Assembly (NCBI RefSeq): GCF_001995215.1
Contig: NZ_MUXN01000005.1
Span: 1 to 64,000, forward strand
Length of the DNA stretch: 64,000 bases
DNA from: Amycolatopsis azurea DSM 43854
GTDB lineage: Bacteria; Actinomycetota; Actinomycetes; Mycobacteriales; Pseudonocardiaceae
Reading direction: 5' to 3'
Positions 1 through 8,566 of the stretch are shown here, piece after piece. The notes beneath the pieces were generated by a model, which was given only the letters and a program-made list of their open reading frames with translations, was not told the origin of the DNA and made no database searches. Made by a program: the position numbers and the translations under genes. Position 1 is the stretch's first letter, and every line of letters starts with the position of its first letter.

Positions 1-830
1 GCCGCCGGACGACGGCGGCGCGCCGGCTGCGCGGGCGGGGTCTGGAACGCGCCGCTGGCCATCGGGCCGGGCTGGTCCTGGACGTCGTCCGGCTCGGCGT
101 CGAGGCCGTCGAGCCTCGCCGACAGTCCCGCGGACGGCGGTCCGGCGGGCGGTTCGGGGCGACGGCGGACAGGCGGTACCGCGCCGCGGGTCTCTTCCGG
201 GCCCGCGGGCCGCGGACGGCCACGAGGTGGCAAGCCCTCGGAATCCGGCGGGCGCTGCTGATAGCCGGACTGCTCCTGTGGCGGCGTCGGCCGCACGAAC
301 TGACCGGACTGCTGAGGCGGCTGCGGCGGACGCTGCTGGTAACCGCTCTGCTCCTGCGGCGGAGCAGGCCGGGCGAACTGACCGGACTGTTGAGGCGGCT
401 GCGGCGGACGCTGCTGATAGCCGCTCTGCTCCTGCGGCGGGGCGGGCGGGCGCACCGGCGGCGTCTGCCGGGTCGGGGTCGCGGCGTTCGGCGGCACCGG
501 CATGGGCGCGGAGTCCTGCGGCGGCGGGACCGGGCGAGCGCCGGTGTCCTGCGGCGGAAGCGGACGCGCGCCGGAGTCCTGGGGGCGCGAACGGCGCGGA
601 GGACGGTTGGGCGGCGGCGGGGTGTCGCCGGACACCCGGTCGATGATCGCCTGCGGCGCGGTGTCGCTCACCGACGGCGCGCGACGGCCACGGGTGGGCT
701 CGGGAGCCTCGTCCTCGTCGTCGGCTGCGCGGCGTCGCCTGCGGCGCCCGCCTTCGGGCTGGGCTCCGTGCTGCGCGAGCAGCTCCGCCACGGTCTTCTG
801 TGGCTGGCCGCTCTCTGTCTCGTCCGTCAT
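1..830 (-). CDS. Proline/arginine-rich membrane protein, Rv0497-like (partial)
   Basis: The gene starts at ATG 828-830 and runs off the left edge, so only the N-terminal ~276 residues are visible. The opening contains TVAELLAQHGAQ followed by an Arg cluster (GRRRRRR). This matches the VAELLARQG...RRRRR start I recall for mycobacterial Rv0497, a conserved membrane protein encoded just after ppx. The middle is a Pro/Gln-rich linker with 26-residue tandem repeats. The membrane segments expected at the C-terminus lie outside the window. It follows ppx on the same strand after 105 bp, which supports the assignment. Function is unknown. No clear ribosome-binding site precedes the ATG, so the start is moderately sure. 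Confidence 0.7.
   Translation of the reverse strand, partial: MTDETESGQPQKTVAELLAQHGAQPEGGRRRRRRAADDEDEAPEPTRGRRAPSVSDTAPQAIIDRVSGDTPPPPNRPPRRSRPQDSGARPLPPQDTGARPVPPPQDSAPMPVPPNAATPTRQTPPVRPPAPPQEQSGYQQRPPQPPQQSGQFARPAPPQEQSGYQQRPPQPPQQSGQFVRPTPPQEQSGYQQRPPDSEGLPPRGRPRPAGPEETRGAVPPVRRRPEPPAGPPSAGLSARLDGLDAEPDDVQDQPGPMASGAFQTPPAQPARRRRPA
253..440 (-). repeat. 78-bp in-frame tandem repeat (26 aa)
   Basis: Two full copies and part of a third start at 253, 331 and 409, a period of exactly 78 bp. They encode a Pro/Gln unit (EQSGYQQRPPQPPQQSGQF plus about 7 residues) in the linker of the Rv0497-like protein. Copies differ at only a few bases, so the expansion looks recent. Confidence 0.85.
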
Positions 831-935
831 ACCGTGCTGTCCAATGCGCGCTCCAGCCGTTGCGAACCGGCACGCGACGGGGCATCGGCGGCGTCGCGCG
901 CGCTATCCACCGTCATCCGCATTTCCGTCACCTCT

Positions 936-1925
936 TCACCGTGCCCGTTCTCTGTCGACTAAGTCCAGTCGGGCGCTGCCGCCCACAGTCTCGTCCGCAC
1001 CGTTCGAATGGTCCAGCCGTCGAAGGATGACACCTTCTCGCAGCGCCCACGGACAGATCTCCAGTTCTTCCAGGGAAAGCGCCCGCATGGTGGCTTGTGC
1101 GACGAGCGCGCCGGCCACCAGCTGATGCGACCTGCTCGCGCTGACCCCCTCGAGTTGTGCCAGGTCCTGGGCGGTCATCCGGGAGATGAACGCGATGAGC
1201 TGGCGCAACGCGGTGTCGGTCAGGGTACGGCGCACATGCGGCCCGCTGGCCGACGGCGCCGCTCCGGTCAACCGGGCGAGTGACCGGAAGGTCTTCGACG
1301 TCGCCACGACACGATCGGGTTCACCCATATTGGCGACCTTCTTCGCGAGCGGGGCGAGTTGCTCTTCGAGCCACGCCGAAGTGGCGATGAGCTCAGAGCG
1401 GGTCGGCGGGTCGTGGTGGAACCGCGTCCGGGTGGTCCGGCCCGCCCCGAGGGGGAGAGACTCGGCCAGATCCGGCTCCTCGTCGCGGCCCATCGCGACC
1501 TCCAGCGAGCCGCCACCGATGTCGAGCACGAGCAGTTTTCCCGCCGACCAGCCGAACCAGCGGCGGACGGCGAGGAAGGTGAGCCGGGACTCGTCGATCC
1601 CGGAAAGCACCTTCAGTTCGACGCCGGTCTGCTCGTGGACCTTCGCCAGCACCTTCGGGGCGTTCTTGGCTTCGCGGACCGCGGAGGTGGCGAACGCCAT
1701 GACCTCTTCGCAGCCGAGCCTGGCCGCCGCCGCTTTGGCCGATTCGACCGCGCGCACGAGGCTGTCCGCGCCCGCGCGGCTCAGGTCACCGGTGCGGGTG
1801 ATCTGCTCCGCTAGCCGGAGGACGGCCTTTTCGGAATGCATCGGGGTCGGGTGGGCGCCACGGTGGGCGTCGACCACGAGCAGGTGGACGGTGTTGGAAC
1901 CGACGTCGAGTACCCCTAGGCGCAC
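936..1925 (-). CDS. ppx: Exopolyphosphatase, Ppx/GppA family
   Basis: This 329-residue protein belongs to the Ppx/GppA phosphatases of the ASKHA fold, which release phosphate from the ends of inorganic polyphosphate or act on (p)ppGpp. The N-terminal phosphate-1 motif DVGSNTVHLLV is clear. The phosphate-2 motif DIGGGSLEV lies near residue 140. The length fits the short single-module actinobacterial Ppx (Rv0496-like) rather than the ~500-residue E. coli Ppx. It lies downstream of senX3-regX3 on the same strand, separated by a long hairpin, and upstream of an Rv0497-like gene. The order matches mycobacteria. A role in phosphate or polyphosphate homeostasis fits that context. Confidence 0.9.
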   Translation of the reverse strand: MRLGVLDVGSNTVHLLVVDAHRGAHPTPMHSEKAVLRLAEQITRTGDLSRAGADSLVRAVESAKAAAARLGCEEVMAFATSAVREAKNAPKVLAKVHEQTGVELKVLSGIDESRLTFLAVRRWFGWSAGKLLVLDIGGGSLEVAMGRDEEPDLAESLPLGAGRTTRTRFHHDPPTRSELIATSAWLEEQLAPLAKKVANMGEPDRVVATSKTFRSLARLTGAAPSASGPHVRRTLTDTALRQLIAFISRMTAQDLAQLEGVSASRSHQLVAGALVAQATMRALSLEELEICPWALREGVILRRLDHSNGADETVGGSARLDLVDRERAR

Positions 1926-1934
1926 GAGCGTCTA

Positions 1935-2000
1935 CGGTACCCGCCCCTGCGTCAGGTCACGAAACCGTAACCGTGATCTGTATCGCAGGGGCGGGTACCG
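1935..2000. terminator. Long hairpin between regX3 and ppx
   Basis: Perfect 17-bp arms (1935-1951 and 1984-2000, CGGTACCCGCCCCTGCG and its complement) enclose 32 bases with a second small stem (TCACG/CGTGA). It sits just after the regX3 stop, so it probably ends or attenuates senX3-regX3 transcription before ppx. Confidence 0.75.
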
Positions 2001-2006
2001 GACCTG

Positions 2007-2696
2007 TCACGTCTCGAACTTGTAGCCCAGCCCACGCACGGTGACCAGGTGCCGCGGCGATCCCGGATCCGGTTCGATCTTCGACCGCAGGCGCTTCACG
2101 TGGACGTCCAGCGTCTTGGTGTCGCCGACGTAGTCCGCGCCCCACACCCGGTCGATGAGCTGCCCGCGGGTGAGCACGCGGCCCACGTTGCGCAGCAGGT
2201 ACTCGAGCAGGTCGAACTCCTTCAGCGGCAAGGAGACCTCCTGGCCGTCGACGGTCACCACGTGCCGCTCGACGTCCATCCGCACCGGCCCGGCGGTCAG
2301 CACCAGGGGCGCCAGATCGCCTTCGGAGCCCGGCTCGCCGCCGCGGCGCAGCACCGCCCGCACGCGCGCGATGAGCTCGCGGGCGGAGTACGGCTTGGTG
2401 ACGTAGTCGTCGGCGCCGAGTTCCAGTCCGACGACCTTGTCGATCTCGCTGTCGCGCGCGGTCACCATGATCACCGGCACCGCGGAACGCTGCCGGAGCT
2501 GCTTGCAGACGTCGGTGCCGCTCATGCCGGGGAGCATGAGGTCGAGCAGGACGATGTCGGCGCCGTTGCGGTCGAACTCCTCGAGCGCCTGCTGCCCCGT
2601 CACGGCGACGGCGGCGGTGAAGCCCTCTTTGCGGAGCAAGAACGCGAGCGGGTCGGCGAACGACTCTTCGTCCTCGACGATGAGAACCCTCGTCAC
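2007..2696 (-). CDS. regX3: Response regulator RegX3, OmpR family
   Basis: This 229-residue OmpR/PhoB-type response regulator has a receiver domain at about 1-120: acidic pocket VEDEE, phospho-acceptor D52 in LLDLMLPGMSG, switch Thr in VTARD and Lys in TKPYS. A winged-helix DNA-binding domain follows (about 135-229, ending VRGLGYKFE). It starts at GTG 2694-2696 and overlaps the end of senX3 by 4 bp, so the two are translationally coupled. In mycobacteria SenX3-RegX3 governs the phosphate-starvation response. The same role is likely here, given the neighbouring gpm and ppx. Confidence 0.93.
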   Translation of the reverse strand: MTRVLIVEDEESFADPLAFLLRKEGFTAAVAVTGQQALEEFDRNGADIVLLDLMLPGMSGTDVCKQLRQRSAVPVIMVTARDSEIDKVVGLELGADDYVTKPYSARELIARVRAVLRRGGEPGSEGDLAPLVLTAGPVRMDVERHVVTVDGQEVSLPLKEFDLLEYLLRNVGRVLTRGQLIDRVWGADYVGDTKTLDVHVKRLRSKIEPDPGSPRHLVTVRGLGYKFET

Positions 2697-3925
2697 AGGT
2701 TTCCTCCATGGTCGGGGCTTTCTTGCCCTGTTGCCACGAGACGGGGTGTCCGCTCGGGGGTCTTCTCCGGCCGGGATACCGGCGGAGCCTGTTTCACGGT
2801 CGCGGCCGGCTCGGCACCGATGTGCGCGGGGATCCGCAGCGTGAACGTCGATCCGGTGCCCGGACGGCTCCAGAGGCCGACCGAACCACCGTGGTTGGCG
2901 GCCACGTGCTTGACGATCGCCAGCCCCAGGCCGGTGCCGCCGGTCGCCCGCGACCGCGCCTTGTCCGAGCGGAAGAACCGCTCGAAGACGCGCTGCTGCT
3001 CGTCCTCGGCGATGCCGATGCCGCGGTCGGTCACCGCGATCTCGACCTTGCCGTCCACCAGCCGCCTGCTGATCGACACCGGGCTGCCCGCCGGCGAGTA
3101 CGCGACGGCGTTCTCCAGCAGGTTCGACAGCGCGGTGACCATCAGCGTCCGGTCGCCCTCGATGAGCAGCCCGCTGGCCGCGTCGGTGGTGATGGTGATC
3201 TCGGCGGATTCCGCCGACAGCGTCGTCCGGCCGAGCGCCTCGCGGACGACGGCGTCGACCTCGACGACGTTCAGGTCCGGCAGCCGCTCGGCGCCCTGCA
3301 GCCGCGACAGCGCGATCAGCTCGGTGACGAGCTGGCCGAGCCGGGTCGATTCGCGGAGGATCTTGCCGCCGAACCGGCGGACCTCCTCGACGTCCTCCGC
3401 GGCGTCGAGGACGGCCTCGGTGAGCAGCGCGATCGCGCCCACCGGCGTCTTCAGTTCGTGGCTGACGTTCGCGACGAAGTCCCGCCGGACGGCTTCGAGG
3501 CGGATCGCCTCGGAGTGGTCGACGGCCTCGACCACGGTGAACCCGTCGCCGAGCGGCCGCACCTCGCCGAGGACGGCTTCGGGCTGACGGCCTCGCGCCT
3601 CCAGCGGGGAGAGGTCGATCTCCATCGGTTCGTCGGTCTCGACCACCTGCTCGGCGGCCTTGCGGGCTCGCGGATCGGCCTGGTTGACCTTCACCAGCCC
3701 CAGCTCGTAGGCGCGGGGGTTGTGCAGGACCATGTCACCGAACTTGTTGAGGACGACGACCCCGTTGTTGCTGGATCGCACGAGACGTTCGAGCAGTTCG
3801 GCGACGGTCGGGCCGGTCGGGCGCCGCTCCTCGCGGCGGGCGCGGCCCCTCGCGATCAGGAAGCCGACGACCACACCGACGATCAGTCCGCCGATGGCCA
3901 GGGCGAGTGCAACAGGCGTGGTCAC
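2693..3925 (-). CDS. senX3: Sensor histidine kinase SenX3
   Basis: This membrane-bound phosphate-responsive sensor kinase is 410 residues long from the GTG at 3925. The start was chosen because the next codons give a hydrophobic anchor (VTTPVALALAIGGLIVGVVV). The only upstream in-frame ATG adds an unconvincing Arg/Pro-rich tail. After a single membrane segment come a PAS-like domain (about 40-140), the HisKA motif FVANVSHELKTP with phospho-accepting H156, and an HATPase_c domain with N, G1 and G2 boxes (GTGLGLAIVKH). It is coupled to regX3 by a 4-bp overlap. A possible Pho-type box lies upstream at 4009-4041. Confidence 0.92.
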   Translation of the reverse strand: MTTPVALALAIGGLIVGVVVGFLIARGRARREERRPTGPTVAELLERLVRSSNNGVVVLNKFGDMVLHNPRAYELGLVKVNQADPRARKAAEQVVETDEPMEIDLSPLEARGRQPEAVLGEVRPLGDGFTVVEAVDHSEAIRLEAVRRDFVANVSHELKTPVGAIALLTEAVLDAAEDVEEVRRFGGKILRESTRLGQLVTELIALSRLQGAERLPDLNVVEVDAVVREALGRTTLSAESAEITITTDAASGLLIEGDRTLMVTALSNLLENAVAYSPAGSPVSISRRLVDGKVEIAVTDRGIGIAEDEQQRVFERFFRSDKARSRATGGTGLGLAIVKHVAANHGGSVGLWSRPGTGSTFTLRIPAHIGAEPAATVKQAPPVSRPEKTPERTPRLVATGQESPDHGGNL

Positions 3926-4008
3926 AGGGGAATCGTAAGCGCGTGGGTAGCCTTTTGGCCTAGTCCCGGCCGCGTACTCGTGATGCCTATGACACCTGGG
4001 AGCGGGCT

Positions 4009-4041
4009 GTTCGCCTACCGGCCAGGCGCCGTTCACACGAC
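4009..4041 (+). promoter_or_regulatory. Candidate Pho/RegX3-type direct repeat
   Basis: Three contiguous 11-bp units (4009-4019 GTTCGCCTACC, 4020-4030 degenerate, 4031-4041 GTTCACACGAC) lie 84-116 bp upstream of the senX3 start. The outer units resemble the 11-bp GTTCACC-type repeats known for PhoP/RegX3 boxes in actinobacteria. The middle unit is poor, so this is a candidate only. The rest of the 3926-4218 gap shows no other clear signal. Confidence 0.35.
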
Positions 4042-4218
4042 CGATCCCTGGCCGAGATCTCCTGGGTGAGGCGGGTCACCCGGAATGGGGACCTCCGGCG
4101 ACGGCTCGTGCCCGGATCGCGACTTTCGTCGTGACTATCCGGGCAGTGATCGTCCCACTCACGGGCGAATAGCGACGTTCCCGTCACGGCTTCCGGGGAA
4201 TGTTGGAAGACTGTCGCC

Positions 4219-4866
4219 GTGGAACTCGCCAGTGACATCTCCCTGATTCGCGGAGAAGCAGAGCTGTTCGACCGGACGGCTCATCTGTTCGTCGCGGCGA
4301 CCGACATCGCGTGCGCGGCCGACGACCTCTACACCTGGGCGCTTTCCCGGCCGTCGCTGACGCGGCAGGGCGAACGGCTGATCGACGACAAGCGGATCCG
4401 CAAGCTCTACCGCCCCGGCGTCCTGCTCGACGAGCGGACCGCGCAGCATCTGCACCGCCTTTCCGGCCTCGGCGCGCAGATCCGGATCGGCACCGAGGAG
4501 ATCAACGAGACGATCCTGCTCGACGAGCGGGTCGCGATCATGGCGGGTGACGAGGGCAAGGAGGTGCGCTCGTACAGCGTCATCTCGCGCCCGGAGCTGG
4601 TGCAGGGCATCCTGTCGCTGTTCGAAACCGCCTGGCTGGCGGCCACCACCCTGGAGACGTTCGACGCGCGCTTCGCCGACATCCGGCAGGAGACACCGCA
4701 GATGCTCGAGTTCCTCACCACCGGCTGCAAGGACGACAAGGCCGCGAAGAGCCTCGGCATGGGTGTGCGCACCTATCAGCGGCGGGTCTCGGAACTGCTG
4801 GTCGCGCTCGGTGTGACGTCGCGGCTCCAGGTCGACGCGCGGGCCAGGGAGCTCGGCCTCCTGTGA
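4219..4866 (+). CDS. LuxR-type helix-turn-helix transcriptional regulator
   Basis: This 215-residue protein starts at GTG 4219. The C-terminal ~60 residues form a LuxR-like helix-turn-helix (LEFLTTGCKDDKAAKSLGMGVRTYQRRVSELL), with the recognition helix around VRTYQRRV. The N-terminal ~150 residues look like the phospholipase-D-like effector domain common in Streptomyces regulators of this kind, although no catalytic HKD motif is visible. The ligand is unknown. Its stop overlaps the start of the next lipoprotein gene by 4 bp, so the two are co-translated. It is divergent from senX3. Confidence 0.8.
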   Translation: MELASDISLIRGEAELFDRTAHLFVAATDIACAADDLYTWALSRPSLTRQGERLIDDKRIRKLYRPGVLLDERTAQHLHRLSGLGAQIRIGTEEINETILLDERVAIMAGDEGKEVRSYSVISRPELVQGILSLFETAWLAATTLETFDARFADIRQETPQMLEFLTTGCKDDKAAKSLGMGVRTYQRRVSELLVALGVTSRLQVDARARELGLL

Positions 4867-5780
4867 AGCGCTGGGCGGGATTCGTGGTGCTGCTCGCGCT
4901 CGCGGGCTGCACCGCCACGGTCTCCGGCACCGCCCGGCCCGAACCGGAAACCCCGCCCTCGAACCTCGCACTGGTGAATCCCGCGCGGACCGCGTCGGTC
5001 CTGACCGCGGTGAAGACGGCCACCGAAGCGGTGTTCTCCTACGACAGCACCGCCGCGCCCGCCTACGACAAGGCACTCGCCGACAACGTGTCACCAGCGG
5101 CGCGCGAGGAACTGACGAAGCTGTTCGCCGAGATCCGGAACTCGCCGGAACCGATCAAATTGGTCACCCGGGTGATCGTGTCGGCCGCCGTCGAGCAGAC
5201 GGCGGACAAGGCACAGGTGCTGACCGTGCTCGACCAGAGCAGCACCAGGGCGGGCGCCACCACCAAGGGCATGGCGTCGGTGCTGCTCACGACGGCGCGC
5301 GAGGGCGAACGCTGGCGGATCGGCGAGATCAAGGTGAACCCGGCCGGAGCCGGGGTCCCGGCGGAGAAACCGGGCGCGGGAGACCGGGTGATCGCGCGGG
5401 TGCGGGACTCCGCCCGAGACGGTGCTCTACGCGCCGCTGAGGCCCTGCTGAACGTGAACCCGGCCGACCCCGAAGGTACTTACGCCCGCTACGAGTCCGT
5501 GTCGACCGGACAACTGCTGACCCAGTTCCAGCAGGACAAGGCGGCGCGGCTGGACCGGATCCGGACCGGGGGCGCGAAATCGGCGCTGGCGCCGAACCCC
5601 GCCGCCGCGGTGATGGAGATCGTGGACGACAAGGCGAGTGTGCTGCTGTACGCGGCGACGGACGTCACGGACGCGGCCGGGCAGGCGTCGAAGAAGTATC
5701 TGCCGCTCGTCCTGCGTCTCCAGCGCCTGCCCGAGGGCTGGAAGGCGGCCGGCATCGAGTCGGTCCAGCCCCTGCCGTAA
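4863..5780 (+). CDS. Exported lipoprotein of unknown function
   Basis: This 305-residue protein starts at GTG 4863 and overlaps the LuxR gene by 4 bp. A short signal peptide ends in the lipobox LALAGC, so the mature protein should be anchored outside the membrane at that Cys. Two similar halves (about 50-165 and 185-305) each have a helix followed by strands ending in VLLTTAREGERWRIGEIKV or LRLQRLPEGWKAAGIESV. This resembles the NTF2-like/Mce-associated fold, but I do not recognise a named family. Its pairing with a LuxR regulator next to senX3 suggests envelope stress or nutrient sensing. That is inference. Confidence 0.75.
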   Translation: MKRWAGFVVLLALAGCTATVSGTARPEPETPPSNLALVNPARTASVLTAVKTATEAVFSYDSTAAPAYDKALADNVSPAAREELTKLFAEIRNSPEPIKLVTRVIVSAAVEQTADKAQVLTVLDQSSTRAGATTKGMASVLLTTAREGERWRIGEIKVNPAGAGVPAEKPGAGDRVIARVRDSARDGALRAAEALLNVNPADPEGTYARYESVSTGQLLTQFQQDKAARLDRIRTGGAKSALAPNPAAAVMEIVDDKASVLLYAATDVTDAAGQASKKYLPLVLRLQRLPEGWKAAGIESVQPLP

Positions 5781-5801
5781 TTCTGTCGCGCGCTGACGCA
5801 A

Positions 5802-5855
5802 TTCGTCCTCTGAACGCGGTGGTTCGAGGGCGAACTACCGCATCCAGAGGACGAA
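5802..5855. terminator. Bidirectional terminator hairpin
   Basis: Arms 5802-5812 (TTCGTCCTCTG) and 5845-5855 are perfectly complementary, and an inner stem GGTGGTTCG/CGAACTACC (one mismatch) closes the loop. It lies between the converging ends of the lipoprotein gene and gpm. Confidence 0.75.
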
Positions 5856-5866
5856 ACGCGTGAGGT

Positions 5867-6616
5867 CTAGCGGCCCTGGTTGGCGACGGCGGCCGCGGCT
5901 TCCTTGGCGGCCTCCGGGTCCAGGTAGGTCCCGCCGGCGGTGACCGGCTTGAGGTCTTCGGTGAGGTCGTAGCGCAGCGGGATGCCGGTCGGGATGTTGA
6001 GCCCGGCGATGGCGTCGTCGGAGATGCCGTCGAGGTGCTTCACCAGCGCCCGCAGCGAGTTGCCGTGCGCGGCGACCAGCACGGTCTTGCCCGCGCGCAG
6101 GTCCGGCACGATCTCGGTCTCCCAGTACGGCAGCAGCCGTGCGACGACGTCCTTGAGGCATTCGGTCAGCGGGGCGGCGTCGCCGAGGTCGGCGTAGCGC
6201 GCGTCGCCGGACTGGCTGAACTCGTCGGCCGGGTCGATCGGGGGCGGAGGGGTGTCGTAGGAGCGGCGCCAGAGCATGAACTGCTCCTCGCCGAACTCGT
6301 CCAGGGTCTGCTTCTTGTTCTTGCCCTGGAGCGCGCCGTAGTGCCGCTCGTTGAGGCGCCAGTCGCGCTTCACCGGGATCCAGTGCCGGTCGGCGGCGTC
6401 GAGCGCCAGGTTGGCGGTCGAGATCGCGCGACGCATCAGCGACGTGTGGACGACGTCCGGCAGCAGACCGGACTCCGCGAGCAACTGCCCGCCCTTGCGC
6501 GCCTCCTGCTCGCCCTGGTCGGACAGCGGCACGTCCACCCAGCCGGTGAACAGGTTTTCGGCGTTCCAGGTGCTCTGCCCGTGACGCAGCAGCACCAGAG
6601 TCCCAAGCTCAGCCAT
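5867..6616 (-). CDS. gpmA: 2,3-bisphosphoglycerate-dependent phosphoglycerate mutase
   Basis: This glycolytic enzyme interconverts 3- and 2-phosphoglycerate in the cytosol. The 249-residue length is typical of dPGM. The active-site loop LRHGQSTWN carries the phospho-His at residue 12. [11 protein letters not shown] (substrate binding) and [19 protein letters not shown] (second catalytic His) are intact. In mycobacteria the gene (gpm1) sits directly upstream of senX3. Here a divergent LuxR/lipoprotein pair intervenes. Confidence 0.95.
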   Translation of the reverse strand: MAELGTLVLLRHGQSTWNAENLFTGWVDVPLSDQGEQEARKGGQLLAESGLLPDVVHTSLMRRAISTANLALDAADRHWIPVKRDWRLNERHYGALQGKNKKQTLDEFGEEQFMLWRRSYDTPPPPIDPADEFSQSGDARYADLGDAAPLTECLKDVVARLLPYWETEIVPDLRAGKTVLVAAHGNSLRALVKHLDGISDDAIAGLNIPTGIPLRYDLTEDLKPVTAGGTYLDPEAAKEAAAAVANQGR

Positions 6617-7052
6617 GTGCTTCAGCCTGCCAGAGTGGACGGAAGCGCCGGTCAGAGGGCCGAGATTGCCCCGTCTTCTACGGAGAGTGCGTTACCCATG
6701 GGTAACACCTTCACCCGTCCAGAAGACAGGGTGTCAACAACTGCGAATCCCCGGAAAACAGGCTGCACTCCGTTATCCCGGTTTTCAAAGTTCACTCGAA
6801 CAGAGTAACCGGTAGTCTTGTGATTACAGGTGGAGATCTGACAGGTTGGCTTAGTCCCGCGCGGCCGGATTCCACGCACTCCCCGGCTCGACGCGGGTGA
6901 CGACCGCGACTCGTCTCCCCCCTGCCGAGTCGCGGCGCCCGCCGGCCCCGTTGGCATCCCCCTCGTCACCGGGTCCACCTTGGCGGGAACTTCAGCGGGG
7001 CGGCTCGAGATCGCGACTCCCCCCTCCCTCGAGCCGTCCCGCCTGTTCATCT
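6617..7052. promoter_or_regulatory. 436-bp intergenic region with a perfect 16-bp palindrome
   Basis: No convincing gene lies between gpm and the DUF4349 lipoprotein. The stretch 6660-6850 is visibly less GC-rich than its surroundings. It contains the perfect palindrome GTTACCCATGGGTAAC at 6691-6706, 75-90 bp upstream of gpm, which is a likely repressor or activator site. The rest (6850-7050) shows nothing I can name. Confidence 0.5.
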
Positions 7053-7982
7053 TCAGTCCAGCGGAGGCGCGGACGGCAGTTCAGAGGCGGTCGCCATCGC
7101 CGGTTCCGCCGGACGGCGCCGCTTGCGCAGCCACCAGATCACCGCGGCCGCGGGAACGCCGAAGACCAGCAGGAAGGGCGCCATCGCGCCGATCACGGTC
7201 AGCAGGCCGCCACCGAAGGTCAGGAACGCGTCCCAGCCATTGGCCAGGCCACCGAAGAACCCGTTGCGGGATTCCTCCTCCGCCACGACCGTCTCCGCCT
7301 TCACCTGCAAGGAGATCGTCGACATGGCGACACTTCCGGCCAGGCTTTCCCGCCGCTTCTGCAGCGACTCGAGTTCGGCCTCTCGGCTCGTCAGCTCGCT
7401 CTCCACGGAGGCGATCTCCGAAACCGACGTCGCCCTCGCGAGCAGGGCGCGGATGCGCTCGACGCTCGCCCGCTGGGTGGCCAGTCGCGAGTCGATGTCG
7501 ACCATCTGCTCGGTCACGTCCGTCGCGGTGACCTCGCGCCGGACCTGCTTCCCGAGCTTCCCCAGCTGGTCCAGCACGCCGTCGAGGCGTTCGGAGGGCA
7601 CGACGACGTTGACCGACGCCCGCTTCTCCTGGGTGCTCTCCTGCCCGGTGTAGCCCGCGGCGCCCTGTGTGATGACGCGGACCTGCGAGATCACGTCGGC
7701 GACGTTCGGCGCGGTGAGTTCCAGGCTCGCCGTGCGGACCAGCTTGCGGTCGGTGATCCCCGGCTGCCCGGCAGGCGCCGGCGCCTTGTCCGAGCCCGTC
7801 CGGCCCGCGCTGTCGCCGCTCTCCGCGCTTCCCTTGTTCGGCGCGCCCTGATTCGGCGCGGCCTGTTTTCCATCGGCCGTCATCGGCATCGCGGCCGATT
7901 CGCCGCCGGACTCGCTCGCCGAGCAGCCCGCCAGTGCCAGCGCGACACCGACGACGGCCACCCATCTCAATCGCTTGAACAT
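7053..7982 (-). CDS. DUF4349 domain lipoprotein
   Basis: This 309-residue protein has a signal peptide with lipobox ALAGCS, an Ala/Gly/Ser-rich spacer to about residue 70, then a DUF4349 domain. The domain opens with RKLVRTASLELTAPNV, continues through a coiled coil (about 155-215) and ends with a C-terminal membrane helix (FLTFGGGLLTVIGAMAPFLLVFG) and a basic RKRRRP tail. It is therefore tethered at both ends on the outer face of the membrane. The function of the family is not established. It is the last member of a same-strand run with mshA and the YbjN gene. Confidence 0.85.
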   Translation of the reverse strand: MFKRLRWVAVVGVALALAGCSASESGGESAAMPMTADGKQAAPNQGAPNKGSAESGDSAGRTGSDKAPAPAGQPGITDRKLVRTASLELTAPNVADVISQVRVITQGAAGYTGQESTQEKRASVNVVVPSERLDGVLDQLGKLGKQVRREVTATDVTEQMVDIDSRLATQRASVERIRALLARATSVSEIASVESELTSREAELESLQKRRESLAGSVAMSTISLQVKAETVVAEEESRNGFFGGLANGWDAFLTFGGGLLTVIGAMAPFLLVFGVPAAAVIWWLRKRRRPAEPAMATASELPSAPPLD

Positions 7983-8050
7983 CGAAACCTTCTCCCTCCA
8001 GTGCTGCGGAGAGAGACGGAGGCGCGCTCAGCGCGGTTGCACCATCCGGG

Positions 8051-8566
8051 TCACGAGTCGGTCAAGGCTCCGGGTTCGTGCCCGTTCGAAGGCTCGACGA
8101 GATGTTTGAACGCCGCCAGGTTCGCCAGCGACTCTCCACGCGAGACCCGCCAGTCCCATTCGCGTTTGATCGACTCGGCGAACCCGAGTTCCAGGAGCGT
8201 GTTGAAATCGCCGTCGGCGGCTTCCAGCACCTGCCCGAGGATCTTGTCCAATTCGGCTTCGGTCACCGTGTCCAGGCCGAATTTTCCGACCAGGTAGATG
8301 TCGCCCATCGCGTCCACCGTGTAGTGCACGCCGTACAGCTTCGCGTTACGGCGCAACAGAAATCGGTAAACGTCCTCATGGGACTCATCGGGACGGCGGC
8401 AGACGAACGCTTCGACGGCGAAGGCGTGATCCCCGGCGACCAGCCAGCAATTGGTCTGGAGTTTCTTGGTACCGGGCAACGTGACGAAGTACTTTCCCTC
8501 GCCGCGCCTGTCATACTCCAGACCTGCACTGTCCAAAGAGGACCGCAGGGTCTCGTCGAGCGTCAA
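8051..8566 (-). CDS. YbjN domain protein, Rv0487-like
   Basis: This 171-residue protein starts at TTG 8564-8566, which overlaps the mshA stop. A strong GGAGG lies 8 bases before the TTG, which decides this rare start codon. Upstream in-frame starts would run far into mshA. The fold is YbjN-like (strands around [28 protein letters not shown] and [15 protein letters not shown]). YbjN proteins are implicated in stress tolerance and resemble type III chaperones, but their role here is unknown. The pairing mshA-YbjN-(...)-gpm is conserved in mycobacteria. Confidence 0.85.
   Translation of the reverse strand: MTLDETLRSSLDSAGLEYDRRGEGKYFVTLPGTKKLQTNCWLVAGDHAFAVEAFVCRRPDESHEDVYRFLLRRNAKLYGVHYTVDAMGDIYLVGKFGLDTVTEAELDKILGQVLEAADGDFNTLLELGFAESIKREWDWRVSRGESLANLAAFKHLVEPSNGHEPGALTDS

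Noticed and set aside
6652-7050. 132-codon open frame on the minus strand upstream of gpm
   Set aside because: No codon bias, contains rare codons including TTA, no ribosome-binding site and no recognisable domain; it spans the lower-GC promoter region.
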